From Parastagonospora avenae f. sp. tritici 18332-5 (Eukaryota; Ascomycota; Dothideomycetes; Pleosporales; Phaeosphaeriaceae), in contig JAFJTR010000035.1 in NCBI GenBank assembly GCA_022559985.1, forward strand, positions 225,606 through 289,605: a DNA stretch of 64,000 bases, read 5' to 3'. Made by a program: the position numbers and the translations under genes. Below are positions 11,237 through 20,874 of this stretch, piece after piece; within the stretch, counting starts at the first letter, position 1, and every line of letters starts with the position of its first letter. The notes under the pieces were generated by a model. That model was given only the letters and a program-made list of their open reading frames with translations, was not told where the DNA came from and made no database searches.

Positions 11237-14200
11237 CTATGTGGCATCAACTAGCCAGTCGGGATCTGCATCTTCGTCCTCTGGGTCTTCGAGTGGGAGC
11301 GATCCCGTGTCTGATGGCGAGGATTCTGATGGCACGTCGGCATCCTCAGTCTCTGCTTCCCTTAATATCGGGCTTGCAGGCCGGTCGTCCATGTTTACGT
11401 CTGGGTCCGCGGTTTCTGGTGGGAAGCCTCCACCCTCACCTCCAGCAGCGTCATCCTGAGCGAGGTGGCTTCCTACAATGTCGTTACTATTTGAAGATCC
11501 AGCTTCGGATTGATCGCGTGTAGACCCAGCACTTTCTTCCTCGTCCTCCTCTTCCAGAACGAAGTCGTCTGCGAAACTACTCCTGCGCCGCGGGCGAAGC
11601 TGGTGCGAGTCCAAGATCGAGCTTTCAAAACTGTGCTCCCGATTCATGCTGATGGGAGCTTTCACCGCGTCGTCAGCATCATTGTCCTCTGGTATGAACC
11701 CCCCTGCCTGATCCTCTTCATCATCGGCCATGAAGCCGCCTCCTCCGTAGTCTTGTTGTGGCGGCTCATACGCGCGCTCAACCCGCGTGGGTTGCGCAAA
11801 GTCAGCTTCGTCCGGGAAGAAGCCACCCGCCATCTCTTCCTCCACCATCTGTTTGTCCTCGCGATCGATTTCTTGCTGCACATCCATTGACGGGCCCTTT
11901 TCGCCATCAATTTCCATTGCATTGACCCTCTGAGCGATGCGTAAGCCAAGGAAGAATCTTCGCCATAGACGCAATGACTCTCGACTGCGTGCAGCATTTG
12001 CGGCTTCTTCCTGTTGGTAGATCATGCTGTCAATGACCTCCTGTACAGCTTCGGCATACTCTGATGCGACTACCACACCTTGCACGATAGCAGTGCCGTG
12101 TCGACCTTTGAAGGAGAAACCAGTCACTGCGTCTGCATAGTCGACACCGACGATACGTGCTGCCTTCGAAGCTATTTTGTGTCGGATATGTGTTCCGCCC
12201 GGTGGGCACATGGACGGAACATAGAGGTCCAGATTGCCGTATACGTTGCGAGGGACGCGGCCTTTCACCACTGGTGGCGGAACGTAGAGGCGAGTCTGAA
12301 ACTTGGCGTATAGGCCAGCACCGATTTCTTCCTGCTGGTCATCGACATCCATGTCAAGATTGACTGACATTTGTCTACCTCTCTTTGGCTTGGCGTGCTT
12401 CAACGGCTGTTCGCCATCCTTGACGTCCTGGCCCATACGGTACCACTTGTCGGCGCTTCGAACAACGTGTACATTGTTCCGGCGATAGATGGATTCCATT
12501 TTGGGGTTCATGCCCGTACCCACGTTGATCTTACCGATTGGATCCATGGGATGTATGACTTCGTTGTGCTTCAGATGCCTTTCTAGCACATATGCAGGAT
12601 GGTCCTTGAAGTCTTGCACATTCTTGGGGATGCCCTCAGATGCCTCTTTGCGAGCAAGTGCTGCATCTTCGACCTGGTCACGGTCGAGAGGTACCATTCG
12701 TACAAAGAACTTCATTGCTTTCCGCCACCACTCTGCCCCATGAGGTGTACATTCAATACGAAACTTGCGGGTCTTCGCATTGTATGCCTTGGCATAACGT
12801 CGTGTAACGTCTTTCGCAGTATAGTCCTCCTCAAAGGCGATGGCGTATGTGAGACTATTCTGCGCATGACTGAGTGGTGGTTCCAGCTTCTCGGGTGAAT
12901 TGACCGTGCATGTAGAATGAGTGTCTATGGCAACCCACTTCTGGTGCGCAGTGTTGAACACCTCCACCCAATATACCGGATATGGTGTGTGGTACGCTTT
13001 TTGTCTTTGCAAAGCTACGCCCGTCTTGTTAAGGACGGGGTGACGTTCGCCCATGACCCGTTCCATGCGCGAGAGCTTCCTCGGCCGAGATGGTGTGACA
13101 GGCTTGGGCTTACTAGATGAGGCAGCTTCTTGCTTGTTGAATGGGTCCAAGACTATAGTATTCTTCTGCGAAGTCGTCTTCTGCGGAGTAGAAGGTTGAG
13201 CGGAAGAGGCGAATGGCAGTGGCTGCAAGGAACACACGAGTCTTGCTTCGATACCGATGGCACGAAGCAGGGCACAGAATAGTTGGGTGCCGACGTCTTG
13301 CGAGCCTTGTAGGGTATGCGCCGTCCTGCGAAAATCGTCCTTGTCCATGGGGTCGTCAAGGTCATCAAAATCAGAGAATGGTCGGACATCTGCATCTGCT
13401 TCTGCCCATTTTGGCTTGTACATCCCCTGAGCAGTAAGTTTGAAACGCTTGTTCCACAGCACCTTTAGCTCGTTCATTCCATCAATGAAGCGCTTTGAGG
13501 CAGAGTATTGTGTGAGACTAGGATCTGGGACGAGGTTCTGTAATGTCTTGGGTGGTACCAGCTTTCGCAGCGCGGACTGCACCCGCAAGTCGTTGCACCA
13601 TGCATTCCTACGGTAAACGTGGTAGAGCAAACATAGCACGTGCATCTTATGAATGTCCAGCCGCTTTTTCTTGTCTACAAGTGTGATGGCTCGCCTGCGG
13701 ATTCTCCTCTTGGGAGTAGGTTCTGCACCCTTGTTTGCTCCGAGCGTAATGGAGATGCCAGCGACCTGAGGCATGACTGATTCGGTCTTTTCATCTTCGT
13801 CCGTCTCGTCTCCATCCGCGAGGGCGTCTTCCCACTCCTCATCGCTGTCATCTGACTCGTCGGAGTCTATCACAGTCTGTAGTATGCGACCGTTGGGAGG
13901 TGCCGCATCGGGCGACCTCGACTGGGCGGCGACAGGCGGATGTGTGAGACTGTGTAACGTGGCTTTTGGTTCCAGTGAAGCATCTTTGCGCGATCTTATG
14001 GATGATGCATGTTTGATTTCTTTGATAGCCGTAGCGTCCACATACGAAGGCTTTGCGACAGGGCTTGAACTTGTTTGAGAACGCGCCGTCTTTCTCTTCT
14101 TAACTGGACGTTCATCCTCGTCTGTACTGGTGGCCTTGACAGCGGCCTCCTCCTCGAGCAGCATCTCCTGGAAAATAGCTGGTACATCATCATCTTGCTG

Positions 14201-14281
14201 TGATGCTCTCCCTCTTCGTGTCGATCGTCTAGGAGTGGTGGTCTCAGCAGTGTTGCGGAGCCTGCCGCGCGCGCGCGCCAT
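11237..14281 (-). CDS. RAD4: RAD4/XPC-family DNA damage recognition protein
   Basis: Recognises helix-distorting lesions and starts global-genome nucleotide excision repair with RAD23 in the nucleus. Single exon, 1014 aa. The N-terminal 200 residues are basic and acidic, disordered and NLS-rich (VKKRKT, PKRRIRRR). The transglutaminase-like fold follows at about 210-560, with the family run PYPVYWVEVFN and WVAIDTHST. BHD1 (HPAYVLERHLKHNEVIHP) is at about 575-600, then BHD2, and BHD3 (RNVYGNLDLYVPSMCPPGG through VTGFSFKGRHGTAIVQGVVV) at about 690-760. The C-terminal 200 residues are acidic and low in complexity. The catalytic triad of true transglutaminases is not expected in this family. Confidence 0.95.
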   Translation of the reverse strand: MARARGRLRNTAETTTPRRSTRRGRASQQDDDVPAIFQEMLLEEEAAVKATSTDEDERPVKKRKTARSQTSSSPVAKPSYVDATAIKEIKHASSIRSRKDASLEPKATLHSLTHPPVAAQSRSPDAAPPNGRILQTVIDSDESDDSDEEWEDALADGDETDEDEKTESVMPQVAGISITLGANKGAEPTPKRRIRRRAITLVDKKKRLDIHKMHVLCLLYHVYRRNAWCNDLRVQSALRKLVPPKTLQNLVPDPSLTQYSASKRFIDGMNELKVLWNKRFKLTAQGMYKPKWAEADADVRPFSDFDDLDDPMDKDDFRRTAHTLQGSQDVGTQLFCALLRAIGIEARLVCSLQPLPFASSAQPSTPQKTTSQKNTIVLDPFNKQEAASSSKPKPVTPSRPRKLSRMERVMGERHPVLNKTGVALQRQKAYHTPYPVYWVEVFNTAHQKWVAIDTHSTCTVNSPEKLEPPLSHAQNSLTYAIAFEEDYTAKDVTRRYAKAYNAKTRKFRIECTPHGAEWWRKAMKFFVRMVPLDRDQVEDAALARKEASEGIPKNVQDFKDHPAYVLERHLKHNEVIHPMDPIGKINVGTGMNPKMESIYRRNNVHVVRSADKWYRMGQDVKDGEQPLKHAKPKRGRQMSVNLDMDVDDQQEEIGAGLYAKFQTRLYVPPPVVKGRVPRNVYGNLDLYVPSMCPPGGTHIRHKIASKAARIVGVDYADAVTGFSFKGRHGTAIVQGVVVASEYAEAVQEVIDSMIYQQEEAANAARSRESLRLWRRFFLGLRIAQRVNAMEIDGEKGPSMDVQQEIDREDKQMVEEEMAGGFFPDEADFAQPTRVERAYEPPQQDYGGGGFMADDEEDQAGGFIPEDNDADDAVKAPISMNREHSFESSILDSHQLRPRRRSSFADDFVLEEEDEEESAGSTRDQSEAGSSNSNDIVGSHLAQDDAAGGEGGGFPPETADPDVNMDDRPASPILREAETEDADVPSESSPSDTGSLPLEDPEDEDADPDWLVDAT

Positions 14282-15043
14282 GCCTCCTACTGGCTACGTT
14301 GTTGGCGCAAGGCGTGGGGGAGCAAAATCTGAACGCGCAGTGGACAGTCGCACAGCGCAGGTCGACGTTCATTGCGAGTGATGGAGTGAACGCGAAGACA
14401 GTAGCGACCCAGAAAAACCAGCGCAGCAAGATGTTTGATGAAGTGGATGCCCGAGGTGATGCGGAAACACGTTTGCGCCAGACCGATGACGCACACGCCT
14501 ACATCGCGTTGTCACGTGACGGGATACACATTAAAAGCTTTCGCGGATGTACTCTACTTGTTTGAACACTACTTCCATCGTGGTCGCAACAACTGCATCA
14601 CTGGCTTTACCTGGCCTGGCTAATATCTGCAACCACCACATTGAAACTTTTCGGAGACCCAGTTTCCAGTTGTTGTACCTGCTCGCTACTTCCTACATGT
14701 CTCCTCCGCGTGTACTACTGATATAAAGGTTCCTCGCGGGTTAGGCCTAATAGCACCATCCCTCCTATCTGCCATGGGAGTTGATCATATCGCCTTACTC
14801 CGCATGACAGTCGATTCTGATACCGATCGGCGTTTGCCGACATTCTCTTCGCAACTTTCCGATGATAGACAGCCACGACGAAAATGACGACCCAAAGCAC
14901 AGCATTATGCATGCTCTGTAAAGCGTCTAACTTTAGCCGGGACTAAAAATGGTATACCACAAGTCCCCAATATTTACTACTTCAACCTTTGTCCCATTGC
15001 GATTTCAATATTCACACTACCTAATCACCTTTCTTCAAACATC
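14282..15043. other. divergent promoter region RAD4 / NMT1-like gene
   Basis: About 760 bp between two diverging starts. It contains a perfect TCGG-N6-CCGA palindrome (listed separately). No gene seen. Confidence 0.5.
14827..14840. promoter_or_regulatory. TCGG-N6-CCGA, PPR1/UaY-type zinc cluster site
   Basis: TCGG CGTTTG CCGA, a perfect everted CGG pair with six-base spacing, 204 bp upstream of the NMT1/THI5-like start. This is the established recognition sequence of PPR1 and UaY, and the activator encoded nearby at 16222-18505 is of that type. Binding itself is inferred. Confidence 0.55.
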
Positions 15044-15976
15044 ATGCAGCCCTTCAACCTCACAGCAACCGGCTACAACCTGAACTATCTCCCGGAGTAC
15101 ATCGCCCTCCGCCATGGCTTCTTCCGCGAACAAGGCCTCGACGTCACCGTCACCATCCCCACCCCTTGGGACGGCGTCCTCGACGCCCTCGCCGACAAAA
15201 CCGCCGACATGGCCTTAGGCGGCATCTGGGTGCCATCTATGTATCGCTCGCGGGTCGAAAACTACACCGTCTTCGCGCAAATCGCCAACCGCTGCCCCCT
15301 CGCGCTCCTCACGCGCAGCTCCGCCGCAAAATTCCAACTCGCCGAGGTCGCTGGCAAGACGGTGTTGATGAAGTCCGGCGGTGGAGCGAGCGTGGGTTTA
15401 TTCTTCAAGATGCTGCTACGAGAGAACAAGATTGACGAGAGGAGCGTGGACTACATCCAGGATCTGGATGGGAAGATGTTGGGGGATTTGTTCGAAGGCG
15501 GCATGGGCGATTACTTTGTTACTGACAATCTTTCTGCGCTGGCGATGGTCGCGCGGAATTCCGAGGTTTCTATTGCCATGGAAATGGTGGCACAGGGAGA
15601 TATTCCTTGGAGTGTGTATTATGCGGAGACGGCTAAGACCACGCATGAGTTGCTGGATAAGCAGAAGCGCTTTTGTGTGGCGTTGGAGAAGGGGATTCAG
15701 TGGGTTTTGCAGCATGATGCGAATGAGTTTCGCAACGAGTTGGCGGAGCTGTTTCCGAATGTGCCGGTTGATGTCGCGGTTGGTGTGACGAATGGGTTCC
15801 GTAGGGAAAAGATGTGGACGAGTACGTCTGTGCCGAGGGGAGGATTTGAGAGGTGGCAGGTTGGGCTTGCGGGCGCAAGGCTGGTGAAGGAGCCATTGAA
15901 GTATGAGGAGATTGTGGATGATTCACTTGCTAGTGCGGCGGCAGAGATGGCAGGGCAAGTTGCCGCAGAACCATAG
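15044..15976 (+). CDS. NMT1/THI5-like (SsuA/THI5) substrate-binding-fold protein
   Basis: Single exon, 310 aa, with no signal peptide or membrane segment, so probably cytosolic. The N-terminus (NLNYLPEYIALRHGFFREQGLDV) is the classic start of type-2 periplasmic-binding folds of the SsuA/THI5 family; ADMALGGIWVPSMYRS and GKTVLMKSGGGAS are the expected ligand-loop regions. The Cys-rich CCCFC motif of yeast THI5/NMT1, needed for HMP-phosphate synthesis, is absent (only two Cys are present), so I do not call it a thiamine pyrimidine synthase. It may bind or convert a small heterocycle or sulphonate-like compound. It neighbours a regulator and a permease with matching promoter sites. A bacterial origin is possible but not shown. 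Confidence 0.8.
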   Translation: MQPFNLTATGYNLNYLPEYIALRHGFFREQGLDVTVTIPTPWDGVLDALADKTADMALGGIWVPSMYRSRVENYTVFAQIANRCPLALLTRSSAAKFQLAEVAGKTVLMKSGGGASVGLFFKMLLRENKIDERSVDYIQDLDGKMLGDLFEGGMGDYFVTDNLSALAMVARNSEVSIAMEMVAQGDIPWSVYYAETAKTTHELLDKQKRFCVALEKGIQWVLQHDANEFRNELAELFPNVPVDVAVGVTNGFRREKMWTSTSVPRGGFERWQVGLAGARLVKEPLKYEEIVDDSLASAAAEMAGQVAAEP

Positions 15977-16221
15977 TTAGCTTACGCGAATACACTACCG
16001 ACAGCCGGTTTATTATGTATAAGCTGCGCATGAAACGTCAAGCTTCCTTTCCACGCGGTGAGCGACGATGTTTTGTCCGACGCTCCGAGCTCAAAGGTAC
16101 AAACAATCGCAATGAGTTGACTGACATGTTCTCTGATTGCATCGCATGACATTGCAAGTTTTCACCACACTCAAAGGCCATAGAAGTTGTTACAGATACG
16201 ATGAAAGCTTTGACTGTGCTT

Positions 16222-18505
16222 TCAATACAGAAACGGATCTAAATCAGTTCCCAGACCTGTCATATACTGATCCTGATTCTGCGACATATCAAAGTATCCC
16301 ATGCCTCCAACACCTGGCCACTGAGCCGCTGAGTTCAACATCTCGCCAAATGCAAAATTGTCCGTAGATAGCATATTCGACATGACTCTTGCGTTAGGAT
16401 CATCGACAAAAGCTGTCGTAGGAGGCTGTAATTGCTGCAGTAACTCCTCGACCTGCCTCTCAAACTCCACTCTAGTATTTCTTGATTCCTCCGCTTCATT
16501 CGTGATCAGCCACTCGATTGTAGCTGAGGACAAAGCGTCAAACACGTCGCGACAGCCCGCCGCGCCATGGAAGGTCTCCGACATTGCAGATAACGTGGAA
16601 GCGCAAGATTGCAGTGCGGATATGCTATCTCGGATGTGATGACAATCGCGCATCTCCTTGGACTGCCAGACGCTGTATATGATAGTCAAGCCGGCCACGA
16701 AAAGATCATGAACTGACTTCCATAGTACATCTAGTTTGCCTTCTCGTTGCAGAGCTTTGATACCTGTGATTAGATTGCAGGCAGCGTTGTGTGAAGTGGA
16801 TAATGACTCTGCAACTAAGTGCTGGTTGCTGGAGGTAGGGCGGTAGAGCAGAAGGATTGCGTTGTTGTAGATGACGTCCCAGTAAGCTTGGTGCGCAAAT
16901 ACAGATGATGCATGTGCCTTTTCGAGAGGCGGTATAGTGCTATGCCATTCTTGCAGGCGCGGTTGGACGTCATTCATCCACGCCACGACGTTCGGTTTGG
17001 GATAAGCAGCCTTCACGGGCCACGTTTGACTTTGTTGAACGTGTTTGATCTCCGATTCCAGTTTTGACAAGCTGAACAAGTGGTTGTGAGCTCGTTGATG
17101 ATGAACGTCAAAGTCGTTGGTCTCCGCGCCAAACGAACGGCGAGATACTGCCCATGGGCTCGGTAGCGGAACTCGTGTGGACTCGTCCGTAATGCCGAAA
17201 GGGCGGCCGAGTGTAATACTCAAGACACGATCGAAGTGGTAGGCACAATGCCATAATCGTCTACGCTCATAAAGCACGTCCTGGTCAGCTTCAAGCGTCT
17301 GTCCTTCAATTTCCCAATGTAGACCCATGTCGACGCACAACCGCATAGCAATGCCTGTCAGATGCCAGAGGCTCCCTTGCCATGGACACATGGAAACGAA
17401 TTGCGCCAGCAGGAGCACCGCGCGGAGAGTATCAAGATCACTTTTCGAGTAGGTGATGACCCTTTCAATCCAGCCTACTGCCGACCGGAAGCATCCTTCG
17501 CTTTGCATTACCCGGCTTGTACCACCTGATGGGTTTGGAATGTTGCAAAGTGCAATAGCAAATACCATGTAGGCCGTGAACATATATTGCCCAGTGCCTG
17601 GACCAAGAGATTGAACGTCACCACTTGCTGCATATGCACTCACAACAGCCTTCTCTACTTGAGTCCTTTGGATTATTGGCATATGCGGTGTGCGGTATTG
17701 GAAATAGACTTCGATGAGGTGGTCTGCAGCATGGCGGGGCGGAAGCGAGGATTCTTTCGACGATGTCGACGTAGCTACAGGAAGAGGAGTGGATTCTTCG
17801 TGTCTTGAATGTGGAGGGTGTGTTAAAGTATCAACACGGATCGATGCCATCACCATCGTCGCAAGAGTAATGCCACTGCTGGGTCCAAGAAAACGAGGCA
17901 GCCTTGAAGGCTCAACTACAACACTGCGTACGCTCTTGACTAGATCTTGAACATGGTTTTGGTGACGAGGGGAGGCCGGATATCCGCCCGTAGGAGTACT
18001 GTTGAATTCTTGAACTGGTGTAGAAGGCGAACCCAAGGAATCAATACTGTCATCGATCACTGACAGCGGCTGACTTCGCTGTCGTAAGGCTTGGTTCTCG
18101 CGGGTCAGTGTCTCGATTTGCTTCTCCAGGTTTGACACATAATCGCGAGGTAGCTCAGTCGCTGTTAGTGATATGTGTGAAGCCAGTCTATAGCTAATGT
18201 GCTCACCTCGGTCTGTCTCCCCGAGTCGTAGACCAAACAGGAAGCACTTGCCTTCTCGCAATTCGAGCAATTTGGGTGCTTTAGATCACACTGCGTTGAT
18301 GGAAAACAATCAGCGAGCGACACCGACGCTCATGTTTATTGAAATTGGAGCAGCGCTGGTGAATACTTTTTGCTTTCTTCGACGACACCTACACACTCCA
18401 TTAGCGTTCTTTCACTTTGTCTCTTTCTGGATACGCGCCGTCTCACCTCTGACACGCAGTCACTCTGCGCGCGAATCTCGGGCTTGAGCGAGATAGCGAA
18501 TCCAT
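16222..18505 (-). CDS. Zn2Cys6 transcription factor, PPR1/UaY type
   Basis: Four exons: 18505-18447, 18388-18367 (a 22-nt microexon), 18290-18207 and 18153-16222, giving 698 aa with all joins in frame. The zinc cluster sits at Cys18, 21, 28, 35, 38 and 45, and is split by two introns. After the cluster, LPRDYVSNLEKQIETL is the linker and coiled coil typical of PPR1/UaY, pyrimidine and purine pathway activators that bind TCGG-N6-CCGA. Residues about 150-560 are a fungal-specific transcription factor (middle homology) domain with the CPWQGSLWHLTGIAMRLCVD and ERRRLWHCAYHFDR segments. It is divergent from an MFS permease, with a matching site between them. The effector ligand is unknown. Confidence 0.88.
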
Positions 18506-19002
18506 GTGGGACAAGTTCTTTCGGACTTCCAGCGCAAACTACGGGTGTACGATGGATCCGATCAGATGTTGTGGGAAAATGCCGAAAAATATGTCTATGG
18601 TTCGGCGTAGGCCGATCGCGATAAGGGAATGCGCTAGTAGCCCGTCTTGCTTGCCAGTCGGCGTTGAAGTTACATCTACCATGTCTGGTATGTTCCGGCA
18701 CGTTACCCCTCATTTACATCCTCGCTTGCAAGTGAACTCAATCGCGCACGCATTCCCAAAGTTAGAATGCACATGCTAGATCGCAACTGCCCGACTCTCT
18801 ATTAGGATATCTAATCGTCCTTGGATGCTTATCACGCCCTTATCATGAGACGACGGGCGAAATTCGATCATGAGAGATGTGTCAAATAGCATATATTGGG
18901 ACTCTGATGCGACATCGATGGATCTCAAACCATACTTGGACAGCTCCCGAAAGCATCCAAAGAACTTAGCTTACCAATTGCTTTCTAGTGTGAGCTTCTA
19001 TC
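18506..19002. other. divergent promoter, activator / permease
   Basis: 497 bp with no gene, holding the zinc-cluster site listed separately. Confidence 0.5.
18602..18615. promoter_or_regulatory. TCGG-N6-CCGA site between the activator and MFS permease
   Basis: TCGG CGTAGG CCGA, perfect and sharing the CGT start of its spacer with the site at 14827. It lies 97 bp from the activator start and about 390 bp from the permease start in the shared divergent promoter, so it could serve autoregulation and permease control. Confidence 0.55.
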
Positions 19003-20615
19003 ATGAATTCTGATCCGATCGAGGAGGCGAAGAAACCGACCGTCATCGATGCTCCAGGCTCTGTCGATTATGGCAGCGGCGAGACCGACCTCATCTACAT
19101 TGATCCGGCGAGGGAGGCAGCCTGCCGGAAGAAATTTGACACCTACGTTGTGCCAGTCTCAGTCATCTTCTTGGTGCTATCTACGCTAGATAGAAATAAT
19201 GTGGGCATTCCCCCTGTACAAGTGATCTGAAGTGACACTAAACCGATTCAGCTCGGCAATGCTCGCGTGTTTGGTTTCGACAAGGACATAGGTCTCAAAG
19301 GCGGCCAATTCGGCAACATCAATACCTTATCGAGTGTCTGCACCATCGTATTCGAGGTCCCTTGGGTTCTGGCCGTCAAGAGATGGGGCGCGAACAAATC
19401 GATTGGCACTGCCTTTGTGCTATGGAGTGCCTGTACTCTTGGCACGGCTTTCATACACACCTACGGCCAAGCCATTGCTGTACGAATGTTGCTCAACGCA
19501 TCTGAGGCTGGTCTGGCTCAAGCCTTCGCGTACCTGTTCACGACAATTTACCCCCGAGAACTAGCCGGAAAGCGAATTATGACGACGAATCTTGCTCAAT
19601 GTATTTCTGGCGCTTTTGGTGGCTTGTTTGCATACGCTGTGCAGACTATGGGGCCTCGCAACGGACTCGCAGCTTGGAGGTGGCTCTTCATCATCGAGTT
19701 TCTTATTACGATCGCTATCTGTGGCGCTGGCTGGTGCTTCCTTCCAAATGCCCCGGAGACGGCATGGTTCTTGAACGAGGAAGAGAAGGAAACGATGCGC
19801 TTGAAGAAACAACGAGACGCAATGCTCAGAGGCAAAGATGAGTTCGAGAAAAGATGGATTAAGATCGCGCTTATGGATCCCTTCGTGTGGATGCTCGGCA
19901 TTGCTTTCTTCACGTCTTCTGTCGCAATTAACGGGTTTGGCGTTTTCCTGCCCACAATTATTAGTGGTCTTGGGTGGGTTCCTTATGGTCTCCATATTAC
20001 CGCGTCCGATGCTGACTGGGCTTAGTTATGCTTCCCTCAAGGTCAATTACATGACCATTCCAGTCTACGTGGTCGGAGCTATCTCCCTTTCTGTCCAGGT
20101 CTACTGGTCTGATAGGCTGAAGCGGCGTGGTGTTTTCATTGTAGCTTGCTGTATTCCAGTCGCAGCTGGATATCTCGTCTGCGTTGGCACACCGAACGCT
20201 GGTGCAGGTTATGCGGGCATGTTCATACTCGTATTTGGTCAGTCATATAACATCGCGAATGTTCTCCATCCTGACTTGACCAGGGCTGTACCCAATCTCA
20301 ACATTGGCTGTGACTTGGATAGCCACGAATCTGTCCCCAGATTCCAAGCGTGCTTTTGGCATGCCCTTCGCTTATTCAATTGCAAACATATCCAATGTGG
20401 TATCTTCGCAGCTTTATCCTAGTCAACAAGGTCCGCGATATGTACAAGGCAATGCCGTGTCTGCAGGTCTCACTGTTGTTGCGGGCTTCTTATACGGGGC
20501 ATGTTGGATTCTGCTCCGACGTAGAAATAAGATAAAGGCGAAGCTCATTGCAGATGGCGCTACAAGCAACGGAAAGAAGGGAGATCAGAGTCTTGAGACT
20601 ATGTACATTCTATAG
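19003..20615 (+). CDS. MFS permease, DAL5 / anion:cation symporter family
   Basis: Plasma-membrane proton-coupled importer. Four exons: 19003-19200, 19252-19973, 20026-20237 and 20284-20615, giving 487 aa in frame, normal for the family. Family marks include the start of TM1 (VVPVSVIFLVLSTLDRNN, then LGNA), FGFDKDIGLKGGQFGNINTL, the RMLLNASEAGLAQAFAYL helix and the PRELAGKRIMTTNLAQ loop. Relatives carry allantoate, ureidosuccinate, nicotinate, tartrate or pantothenate, so the substrate is an organic acid or N-heterocycle product but cannot be fixed from sequence. Linkage to a PPR1/UaY-type activator makes a nucleobase-derived substrate attractive. Confidence 0.88.
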
Positions 20616-20874
20616 GGCAGGGAATGCTGTACGATGTTACCACCTATCAACAATGGATATGTAATTGCTAGTTCAAAGCCCCAGACGACATCAATTGCGC
20701 CGCAATGATGAAACCTGTCGGTTGCACCGATTCTACACACCCCTCTTCATCCCTGGTCACCTCTCCCCTAGTCCTCTGGGTCGAAAGTCTCGCTGTAATC
20801 GAACAATTTGAAGGAAACCTGGGAGTAGCTTTGTTGAACGCACAAGTCTGTCTACAAGAACAGATAGGTGGCCT

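Noticed and set aside
15044..15976. Annotation as HMP-phosphate synthase THI5/NMT1
   Set aside because: The required Cys-rich motif is absent.
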